A model generated the notes under the pieces. It had not been told where the DNA came from. It worked only from the letters and a program-made list of their open reading frames with translations, and did not search any database. DNA of 42,048 nucleotides from Halomonas sp. (GTDB lineage: Bacteria; Pseudomonadota; Gammaproteobacteria; Pseudomonadales; Halomonadaceae): NCBI GenBank assembly GCA_018401555.1, contig JAGYKP010000086.1, forward strand, positions 1 through 42,048, written 5' to 3'. Within the stretch, counting starts at the first letter, position 1; the number at the start of each line of letters is the position of its first letter. The translations under genes were made by a program, and so were the position numbers. This document shows positions 35,843 through 42,048 of this stretch, in pieces.

Positions 35843-37789
35843 ATGTCCCTGCGCTTCCCCGTTTCCTGGCGTGCGCTGGCCGCCGCCACCCTGGCCTGCC
35901 TGCCACTGCTGGCCCAGGCCGATGACCGCAGCATGCGCGAGGCACTGCAGGCCGCCCGGGCCGGCGACTGGCACAAGGTCGACGAGGCGGCCATTCGCGA
36001 CCATGAGCTGGCCGGCTACGTGGCGTATCACCGCCTGCGAGACCGCCCTGCCGGATGTCGAGCCACAGCGGGTACTGGCATTCATCGCCGACCACGCCGA
36101 TTCCCCCCTCGCCGACTGGATGCGCGGTCAGGCCATCGACGAGTATGGCCAGGCCGAACGCCATGCCTACCTGCTGGAGGTCGCCGACGGGAGCCCGAAG
36201 GCACCGCCCGGCGCTGCCACTACTACACCGCCCTGCTCGGCCGCGACCCCGCCACTGCCACCGCGGGAGGCCGCGAGCTGTGGCGCGTCGGCCGCTCCCA
36301 GCCCGAGGCCTGCGACAGCCTCTTCGACACCCCGCGCAGCCGCGGCGAGATCGGCGAACAGCAGGTCTGGGAGCGTCAGATGCTCGCCTGGCAGGCCGGC
36401 GAGAGTGGCCTGGCAAGCTATCTGGGGCGCCAGCTGGGCAGTCGCTGGCAGTCCGCCCAGGAGGCCATGACCCGCGTACAGGACGATTACGCCGCGATCA
36501 CCCGGGTCCCCGACTGCCTCGGCCCCGACTGCCGCGGCAGCGGCCCGTTCTTCGCCGCCGCCATGCATGGCTACGTGCGCGCCGATACCGAGGAGGCACT
36601 GAGGGCCTGGCGCCAGATCGCCCCGCGGTTGAAGCTCACGGTCGAGCACCGCCAGGCGATCCAGCGTGACCTGATCTTCTATTCGCTGGTGCGCGACGTG
36701 CGGGCCAATCGCGCCTGGGTCGACGCCGCCCTCCCCGACCTGCCGGAGCCCGAACTGCTCGAGCTGCGGGTACGCACCGCCCTGGCCGATCGCGACTGGC
36801 GAGGCGTCATCGACTGGGTCCAGCGCATGCCGGAGCAGACCCGTCACGACGAACGCTGGCAGTACTGGCTGGGGCGCGCCTACGAGCAGCTCGGCGACGA
36901 GGCCAGCGCCGGGCGCGCTTATCCGGCCGCCGCCGAGGGCCGCAGTTTCTACGGTTTCTCTGCCGCCGACAGGCTGGGCCGCCCCTACGCCCTCAACATG
37001 GAACGCAACACCTTCGACGCCGCCTACCGCGAACAGGTGTCTGGCTGGCCCGCGGTAAGGCGCACCGAGGCCCTGCTGCGGATCGACGAGCCGGGACTGG
37101 CCGCCAGCGAGTGGTACGCGGCGGTGCGCCGGGCCGGTCCACGGGACGCCCGCGCCCTGGGCGACTATGCCCAGCGCCGCGGCTGGCACGCCAAGCTGGT
37201 ACAGACCACCATCGCCGGCCAGCTATGGGACGCCCTCGAATGGCGCTTTCCCGAGGCCTATCGCGAGCACTTCATGGAGTGGGGGCGCAGGACGGGGGTC
37301 GACCCCTACCTGCTGATGGGGATCGCCCGACGCGAGAGCGCCTACAACCCCGAAGCGGTATCCCCGGCCGGCGCCCGCGGGCTGATGCAGGTCATGCCCG
37401 GCACCGCCACCCAGCTGGCCCGCCAGCTGGGCATCGCCGACCCCGGCGCCTACGGCGTGCTCGACCCGCAGACCAACATCCGCCTGGGCAGCACCTATAT
37501 CCGCGACATGCTCGAGCGCTATCGCGGCAACCGCCTGGCCGCCACGGCGGCCTACAACGCCGGCCCCGGCCGCGTGGACCGCTGGCTCGAGGAGGGGGCT
37601 CCCCGGGAGTTCGACCTCTTCGTGGAGAGCATTCCCTTCCGCGAGACGCGCAACTACGTGCAGGCGGTGCTCACCTATCGGGCCATCTTCGAGAGCCTGG
37701 CCAACGGCGGCAACAGCGAGGGGGTCTCGATGCTCACTCCCGCGGAGAAGACGGTGCGCTACGACGGCTCGTTGCTGGCCAGGAACTGA
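35843..37789 (+). CDS. slt: Soluble lytic murein transglycosylase (two compensating frameshifts)
   Basis: Slt70-type periplasmic enzymes cleave peptidoglycan, forming 1,6-anhydromuramic ends. A signal peptide (MSLRFPVSWRALAAATLACL, cut near AQA) precedes a long helical superhelix. The C-terminal catalytic domain carries Glu in RRESAYNPEAVSPAGARGLM, then QVMPGTATQLA and AAYNAGPGRVDRWL. GGAGGG lies before the ATG at 35843. Between about 36040 and 36200 the native sequence (ALPDVEPQRVLAFIADHADS) lies in another frame, so one indel is cancelled by a second. The predicted product therefore contains about 50 wrong residues, though it looks intact. Corrected length is about 648 residues. Confidence 0.93.
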   Translation: MSLRFPVSWRALAAATLACLPLLAQADDRSMREALQAARAGDWHKVDEAAIRDHELAGYVAYHRLRDRPAGCRATAGTGIHRRPRRFPPRRLDARSGHRRVWPGRTPCLPAGGRRREPEGTARRCHYYTALLGRDPATATAGGRELWRVGRSQPEACDSLFDTPRSRGEIGEQQVWERQMLAWQAGESGLASYLGRQLGSRWQSAQEAMTRVQDDYAAITRVPDCLGPDCRGSGPFFAAAMHGYVRADTEEALRAWRQIAPRLKLTVEHRQAIQRDLIFYSLVRDVRANRAWVDAALPDLPEPELLELRVRTALADRDWRGVIDWVQRMPEQTRHDERWQYWLGRAYEQLGDEASAGRAYPAAAEGRSFYGFSAADRLGRPYALNMERNTFDAAYREQVSGWPAVRRTEALLRIDEPGLAASEWYAAVRRAGPRDARALGDYAQRRGWHAKLVQTTIAGQLWDALEWRFPEAYREHFMEWGRRTGVDPYLLMGIARRESAYNPEAVSPAGARGLMQVMPGTATQLARQLGIADPGAYGVLDPQTNIRLGSTYIRDMLERYRGNRLAATAAYNAGPGRVDRWLEEGAPREFDLFVESIPFRETRNYVQAVLTYRAIFESLANGGNSEGVSMLTPAEKTVRYDGSLLARN

Positions 37790-37812
37790 AGCCGTGCCGT
37801 ATGCTGGAAGAC

Positions 37813-37834
37813 GTAAGCTCGTAAGCCGTAAGCC
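37813..37834. repeat. GTAAGCY heptamer repeats after slt
   Basis: GTAAGCT, one base, then GTAAGCC twice lie 23-45 bp past the slt stop. Related units occur at the end of lnt (17392-17421) and of phaC (17479-17506). The rest of the 37790-37885 gap shows no clear terminator. Confidence 0.55.
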
Positions 37835-37885
37835 GTGCCATGCCTTTAGCCGTAGCGTGCCAAGGTCTTGCCACCAGGCTTGCGG

Positions 37886-38572
37886 CTAGGGTTTCCTCGC
37901 GGAGCAGGCGTTCTTCCAGCTCCCGGCGTCAGCCGGGGAGCGCTCCAGCGCCAACCTGACACCGAAGGCAATCAGCACCGCGCCGGTGAGCCCGTTGAGC
38001 CAGCGCGCGAAGGCGGGGCTGGCCAGCAGCCGCCCTGCCCCGCCCACCATCAGCGCAACGCCCACCTGCCAGAGGTTGGCGATCACGAAGTGCACCCCGG
38101 CCAGGAACAGCGACTTGGCCAGCGCCGGATCCCCCGGGGCGATGAACTGGGGCAGGAAGGCCATGTAGAAGACCACGGTCTTGGGGTTGAGCACGTTGGA
38201 GAGCAGCCCCTCGCGCAGGGGCTTCCAGGCGGGTACCGCACGACGCTCGCCGCGGACCCCGGCCACCGGCAGGCCCTGCTGGCGGCGCGCCGCCAACAGG
38301 GCCTGGATCCCCAGCCAGATCAGGTAGGCGGCGCCGGCCAGCTTGAGCACACCGAAGGCCCAGGCCGACTGCAGCAGGATCAGCGAGATGCCCAGGGCCG
38401 AGACGGCGGCATGCACGAAGAGCCCGCAGCAGATCGCCAGGCTGGTCAGCACCCCATCGCGCACCCCGCCCCTGGTCGTGTTGCGTATCACCAGCAGGGT
38501 ATCCACCCCCGGGCTGATCGAGAGCAGGGTGATGGCCACCAGGAAGGTCCAGAACTGGTCGTCGATCAACAT
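37886..38572 (-). CDS. LysE/RhtB-family amino-acid exporter
   Basis: A 228-residue inner-membrane protein with about six hydrophobic helices. It begins MLIDDQFWTFLVAITLLSIS and carries the LysE/RhtB signature SPGVDTLLVIRNTTRGGVRD, followed by KLAGAAYLIWLGIQALLAAR and SNVLNPKTVVFYMAFLPQFI. Members export amino acids such as threonine, homoserine, leucine or lysine; the substrate here is unknown. There is no obvious ribosome site before the ATG. It lies 9 bp after the TM2 gene on the same strand. Confidence 0.9.
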   Translation of the reverse strand: MLIDDQFWTFLVAITLLSISPGVDTLLVIRNTTRGGVRDGVLTSLAICCGLFVHAAVSALGISLILLQSAWAFGVLKLAGAAYLIWLGIQALLAARRQQGLPVAGVRGERRAVPAWKPLREGLLSNVLNPKTVVFYMAFLPQFIAPGDPALAKSLFLAGVHFVIANLWQVGVALMVGGAGRLLASPAFARWLNGLTGAVLIAFGVRLALERSPADAGSWKNACSARKP

Positions 38573-38581
38573 CGGACCGGG

Positions 38582-38998
38582 CTACCCCGCACGGCGTGCG
38601 TGGCGCATCGATATCTGGTCGTTGAGGGTCCAGAAGTCGTAGAGCACGCCCAGCCCCAGCAGGCCGAAGGTCAGCAGATAGATGATGCCGGTCAGCCACT
38701 TGCCCTGATAGAAGCGGTGCAGCCCGAAGACCCCGAGGAAGGTCAGCAGCAGCCAGGCCAGGGAGTAGTTGATGGGCCCCGGGGTAAAGCGCAGGTCCGC
38801 CTGGCGATCCATGGACGGAATCAGGAAGAGGTCGATCAGCCAGCCGATACCCAGCAGGCCGAGGGTGAAGAACCAGATGGTGCCGGTCACCGGCTTGCCG
38901 TAGTAGAAGCGGTGGGCACCGAGGAAGCCGAACAGCCACAGCAGGTAACCGAGCAGCATGCTGTGGGTGTCACGCGAGGTGAGTGGGGTTGCGGACAT
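38582..38998 (-). CDS. Protein with two TM2 domains
   Basis: The 138-residue protein contains two copies of the TM2 module. Each is a helix-turn-helix membrane hairpin with a Gly-x-His-Arg-Phe-Tyr motif: FGFLGAHRFYYGKPVTGTIW, then FLGVFGLHRFYQGKWLTGII, each followed by a helix ending in an Asp (WLIDLF, VLYDFW). TM2 proteins are widespread, with no firmly assigned bacterial role. I start at the ATG at 38998 (MSATPLTSRDTHSMLLGYLL), as upstream residues look non-native. Confidence 0.83.
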   Translation of the reverse strand: MSATPLTSRDTHSMLLGYLLWLFGFLGAHRFYYGKPVTGTIWFFTLGLLGIGWLIDLFLIPSMDRQADLRFTPGPINYSLAWLLLTFLGVFGLHRFYQGKWLTGIIYLLTFGLLGLGVLYDFWTLNDQISMRHARRAG

Positions 38999-39161
38999 GG
39001 CGATCTCGAGGGTGGTGGGAACAGTGGCCCGGGCGCGCTGGACGCCCCCGGGCTTTCCAACTAGAGTGACATTGCGGGCTCGGCATAGTCTCCCTGCGTC
39101 ACGCAGCGTGCGCAAGTCTGGCCGAGGCACCGCGATCGATGCGCTGGTCGGCGGAAATCAT

Positions 39162-39177
39162 GGCAGTGGAAACTGCC
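39162..39177 (+). promoter_or_regulatory. Hairpin in the cold-shock gene leader
   Basis: GGCAGT GGAA ACTGCC is a 6-bp stem with a GNRA-type tetraloop, 86-101 bp upstream of the csp ATG. It lies between two related blocks (39126-39146 and 39192-39224) that share GGCACCGCG and a CGATCGAYGCGCTGG. Long structured leaders that change fold with temperature are known for cspA-type genes; that role here is inference. The 38999-39262 gap otherwise holds no gene. Confidence 0.4.
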
Positions 39178-39262
39178 TTCCTCACCTGCCAGGCACCGCG
39201 GCAATGGCGCGATCGACGCGCTGGCGCCGGCAACACCATCCGTATGTTAAGGAAATCGACAA

Positions 39263-39469
39263 ATGGCAACTGGCACTGTCAAGTGGTTCAACGACACCAA
39301 GGGCTACGGCTTCATCTCCCCGGACGACGGCGGCGATGACCTGTTCGCGCACTTCTCCGAGATTCAGGCTGAAGGCTTCAAGTCCCTGCAGGATGGCCAG
39401 AAGGTCACCTTCGAGGTGACCCAGGGCAAGAAGGGCCTTCAGGCCTCCAACATCCGGCCCGCCGACTGA
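39263..39469 (+). CDS. csp: Cold-shock domain protein (CspA family)
   Basis: A 68-residue OB-fold RNA chaperone. RNP1 (KGYGFISP) and RNP2 (DLFAHFSEI) are perfectly recognisable, and the start [18 protein letters not shown] is standard. AAGGA lies about 8 bases upstream of the ATG. It binds single-stranded nucleic acid and melts RNA structure. A monocistronic unit with a terminator at 39509-39532. The sequence alone does not tell whether it is cold-induced or constitutive. Confidence 0.96.
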   Translation: MATGTVKWFNDTKGYGFISPDDGGDDLFAHFSEIQAEGFKSLQDGQKVTFEVTQGKKGLQASNIRPAD

Positions 39470-39508
39470 GCGTCAACTCGACGGAACGGCGCCGCCGAAC
39501 CAACGAGC

Positions 39509-39532
39509 AAGGCCCACCAGATGGTGGGCCTT
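39509..39532 (+). terminator. Terminator after the cold-shock gene
   Basis: An 11-bp stem (39509-39519 with 39522-39532) ends in TTCTTGC, 40 bp past the csp stop. The 2-nt loop is short, so the top pairs probably open. It also lies beyond the 3' end of the convergent lipoprotein gene. Confidence 0.7.
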
Positions 39533-39596
39533 CTTGCTGCTGGTGACGGGTCCCTGAAACGGGCCCTCGGCGTGCGAGGCCCGGGCCGGCGGTGCG

Positions 39597-40301
39597 TTAC
39601 TCTGCGACGGCCTCATCACCGGTCGCTTCACCCTCCATGGGTTCGACGTCGAAGTCCTCGAACTCCGGCACTTCCCGCTCCATCTCCTCGAACTGCTGCT
39701 CCAGCTCACGCTGGGCCTCCTCGAAGCGACGCTCCTGCTCCTCGATGATCGCGTCGATATCCGATTCGCCCGCACCCTCAGCGGCCAGCGGATCCTCACC
39801 GAGGGAAGAGTCGATGTCGATGCTGCTCTCGAAGTCATCGCCCTCCATGGGCTCGGGTACCGAAGCCTCCTGCTCGGCCTGCTCGAACTGCTCGTCGATG
39901 CGCTGCTGGGCCTCCTCGAAGCGCCGCTCGGTCTCCTCGATGATGGCATCGACATCCTCGCGAGTGGCCTCGCCGGGCAGGGCGCCCTCTTCCTCCAGGG
40001 CGTCCTCGGGGGATTCTCCCAGCGAGTCGACATCGGCGGAGACCTCGCCGTCGGCCGGCATGGTCTCGGACTCACCCTCCTCGGCGGGAGGCGCCTCTTC
40101 CGCGGCCTGCCCATCCGCACTCGAGTCATCCGACTCCGCGACGGCTGGCGCCTGCTCCTCCGGCATCTGCTCCTCCGCCGCCTGCTCCGCCGACGGGGGC
40201 GCATCGCCATCGCTCGCCTGCTCATCGCCGTTGCCGCAGCCGGCCAGGCCCAGGGCCAGCAGCGTGGCCAGCAGGGTCGGCTTCCAGAATGTAGTCGTCA
40301 T
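39597..40301 (-). CDS. Acidic lipoprotein with a duplicated coiled-coil unit
   Basis: A 234-residue secreted lipoprotein of no family I recognise. The signal peptide MTTTFWKPTLLATLLALGLA ends in the lipobox LAGC with Cys at 22. Next comes a very acidic, low-complexity region (Glu, Asp, Ala, Pro; residues 25-115). Two copies of a helical unit follow: DVDAIIEETERRFEEAQQRI (from 116) and DIDAIIEEQERRFEEAQREL (from 181), each followed by a ...PMEG stretch. GGAG lies 8 bases before the ATG at 40301. Very acidic composition suits a halophile's envelope. It lies 63 bp downstream of the M48 peptidase gene on the same strand; a functional link is speculative. Confidence 0.75.
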   Translation of the reverse strand: MTTTFWKPTLLATLLALGLAGCGNGDEQASDGDAPPSAEQAAEEQMPEEQAPAVAESDDSSADGQAAEEAPPAEEGESETMPADGEVSADVDSLGESPEDALEEEGALPGEATREDVDAIIEETERRFEEAQQRIDEQFEQAEQEASVPEPMEGDDFESSIDIDSSLGEDPLAAEGAGESDIDAIIEEQERRFEEAQRELEQQFEEMEREVPEFEDFDVEPMEGEATGDEAVAE

Positions 40302-40364
40302 CCAAACGTCTCCGTCACGAAAAGGGCTCATTGCAGCAGAGCGGCCCATCCCTCGCAAGCCGAC

Positions 40365-42048
40365 CTATGGCTCACCGAGGCCCCCCAGCGGCAGCGGGAC
40401 CCCCAGGGTCCAGGCCACCGCCCGCAGCAGTTCGGCCTCCCGAGGCTCGACCCGACCATCCTGCTCCACGCAGCAGACCATGGCGGCAAGCAGCGGTGCG
40501 CGCTCCTCGTTGCGCAGCCGCGCCAGGCGCTCCAGCGCCCAGTCCAGCTCGCGGGGAGTGGCCGGCTCGACGACCAGGTCTAGCGCCACGCCCAGCACCG
40601 AGGCGATCCGCTCCAGCGCCGCCTGTGCCGCATCCCGCTCGGGCTGCCCCGCCAGGGCCAGGGTCGAGAGCAGGCGAGAGAGCGGACCGGCCAGGTCGGC
40701 CAGGCGCCGGTCACGGTGGGCGCGGCGCTCACCGTCGAGCCCCGACCTCACCAGCCGGTGCAGCGCCCACTGCAGGGCACTCGGGGCCTGCTCGGCGGCC
40801 ATCAGCCCATTGAGGCAGGCACGGAAGCGCGCCCCCTGGGCGGGGCTCAAGGCACGCAGTGCGGGAAGCGCCAGCTCGATCAGCGGCAGCCGGTCGCCGG
40901 GCGACAGGCCCGCCAGCGGCTCGGCCAGGGCCTCCAGCTCGACCAGCACCTCGGGCAGCGCCTGGCGCTCGAGCACTGCACGCTGGGCGTCGCGGCTGGC
41001 CGGATCGATACCCATCAGGATGGCATAGACCAGCCCCCGAGCGGCGAACGGCTCATGGGCCGCCTCGATCAGCCGTGGATCGATTCCGGCCAGGCGCCGG
41101 CGGGCGCTGGCCAGCGCCTCGTCGTCGGGGCGGCCGACGCTGGCCACCGCGGTGGCCCCCAGGGCGGTCCCGGCCAGTGCCGCCCCGCCAGCGGGAGTGG
41201 CATGGGAGACCCTGGCCGGCGAGACAGGAGGCTCGGGAGCCGCCCTGGGCGTCGGTGCGAAAGGTTCCGGAAGGCGGCCGTCCCACCGCGGCAGCACGCG
41301 ACGGATGCGTGCCTCCAGCGGCGGGTGGGTCGCCGTGAATCCGCTCAGGCTGCGCACGCCGCTGCCGAAGTAGAGATGGCTGAACTCGGCGGCGTTGGTC
41401 GCCAGCAGGCGCGAGCCGAGGCGGTAGGCGGCCAGGGTCTGGAGGGCCCCACCGATGCCGTCGGGGTTGCGGGTATACTGCACGGCGCTGGCGTCGGCCA
41501 GAAACTCGCGCTGGCGACTCACCGCCGCCTTGATCAGGTTGCCGCACAGGGTGCCGGCGTAGCCCACCACCATCAGCCCCACCCCCAGCCCCATGATCGC
41601 CACATGGCCACCGCGTCGGGAGCCCCGACGCCGTCCGCCGGCGAGCCCGCGCAGCAGGAAGCGGCCCGCCAGGCCGATCACCAGGATGCCGTGAAGCAGG
41701 GCCACCAGGCGCAGGTTGAGGCGCATGTCGCCATGCAGGATATGGCTGAACTCATGGGCGATGACGCCCTGCAGCTGGTCACGGTCGAGATGCTCGATGG
41801 CGCCGCGGGTCACGCCGATGACGGCATCATGGGTGTCATGCCCGGCGGCGAAGGCGTTGATGGCGGCGTCGTCCAGCAGGTAGACCGCCGGCACCGGCAT
41901 CCCCGAGGCGATGGCCATCTCCTCCACCACATGGAGCAGGCGGCGCTCGCCCTCATCCCGGGTATCCAGGGCCAGGGGACGCCCGCCCAGGGCCTCGGCC
42001 ACCGCATAGCCGCCGACACGCAACTGCAGGTGACGCACCAGGCCACCC
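40365..42048 (-). CDS. M48-family membrane zinc metallopeptidase (5' end outside window)
   Basis: This is the C-terminal 560 or so residues of an M48 peptidase; the frame runs open through base 42048 upstream. The zinc motif is HEFSH in QGVIAHEFSHILHGDMRLN, and the third ligand region is AAVSRQREFLADASAVQYTR. Two or three membrane helices flank the motif (VALLHGILVIGLAGRFLLRG). A long C-terminal extension ends in a segment resembling TerB/DjlA-type domains (EQDGRVEPREAELLRAVAWT). Such proteins resemble HtpX/YcaL-like quality-control proteases, but the substrate is unknown. The frame is intact throughout. Confidence 0.88.
   Translation of the reverse strand, partial: GGLVRHLQLRVGGYAVAEALGGRPLALDTRDEGERRLLHVVEEMAIASGMPVPAVYLLDDAAINAFAAGHDTHDAVIGVTRGAIEHLDRDQLQGVIAHEFSHILHGDMRLNLRLVALLHGILVIGLAGRFLLRGLAGGRRRGSRRGGHVAIMGLGVGLMVVGYAGTLCGNLIKAAVSRQREFLADASAVQYTRNPDGIGGALQTLAAYRLGSRLLATNAAEFSHLYFGSGVRSLSGFTATHPPLEARIRRVLPRWDGRLPEPFAPTPRAAPEPPVSPARVSHATPAGGAALAGTALGATAVASVGRPDDEALASARRRLAGIDPRLIEAAHEPFAARGLVYAILMGIDPASRDAQRAVLERQALPEVLVELEALAEPLAGLSPGDRLPLIELALPALRALSPAQGARFRACLNGLMAAEQAPSALQWALHRLVRSGLDGERRAHRDRRLADLAGPLSRLLSTLALAGQPERDAAQAALERIASVLGVALDLVVEPATPRELDWALERLARLRNEERAPLLAAMVCCVEQDGRVEPREAELLRAVAWTLGVPLPLGGLGEP

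Overview
The window is about 42 kb of GC-rich DNA from a gammaproteobacterium. Gene content and order point to the Halomonadaceae (Halomonas-like): rpe-gph next to trpEGDC, miaB-phoH-ybeY-corC-lnt, a class I PHA synthase with its phasin, prmB/aroC/smrB, and pntAB next to gpsA. This placement is an inference from protein families and synteny; there is no rRNA or other direct marker. I saw no tRNA or rRNA gene, no CRISPR array and no insertion sequence. This is ordinary chromosomal backbone.

Layout. 1-0.9 kb: 3' end of a CPA1-type Na+/H+ antiporter. 1.0-7.2 kb, leftward: rpe, a GIY-YIG/gph fused reading frame, then trpE, trpG, trpD, trpC. 7.3-9.0 kb, rightward: msrP-msrQ (periplasmic methionine sulfoxide repair). 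9.0-11.5 kb: acetyltransferase, YajG-like lipoprotein, tpm and an SH3/coiled-coil membrane protein. 11.9-17.5 kb, rightward: miaB, phoH, ybeY, corC, lnt. 17.5-22.7 kb, leftward: prmB, aroC, a DUF6489-like granule-protein candidate, phasin, phaC. 22.7-28.9 kb: smrB, patatin-like protein, two alpha/beta hydrolases, a 32-residue membrane peptide coupled to an AEC transporter, sixA, gpsA. 29.0-35.7 kb, leftward: pntB, pntA, htpG with a textbook sigma-32 promoter, two hotdog thioesterases, a DUF1232 protein. 35.8-42.0 kb: slt, a LysE exporter, a double-TM2 protein, a cold-shock protein, an acidic lipoprotein with an internal repeat, and an M48 metallopeptidase cut by the window edge.

About twenty genes, including ones normally essential or important (aroC, gpsA, lnt, trpC), carry single-base frameshifts, several of them in short G or C runs. 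The simplest reading is an indel-rich assembly and not gene decay. I annotate these as the full genes they evidently are and describe each break.

The most interesting signals are: (1) a 19-nt sequence, 16/19 identical, found just upstream of both the phasin gene and pntA, which would link PHA granule formation to NADPH supply; (2) an approximately 116-bp palindromic element inserted in frame within gph, adding about 40 residues to the cap domain; (3) an inverted pair of DnaA-box-like sites between the SH3 gene and miaB; (4) a GTAAGCY heptamer repeat family at the 3' ends of slt, phaC and lnt.
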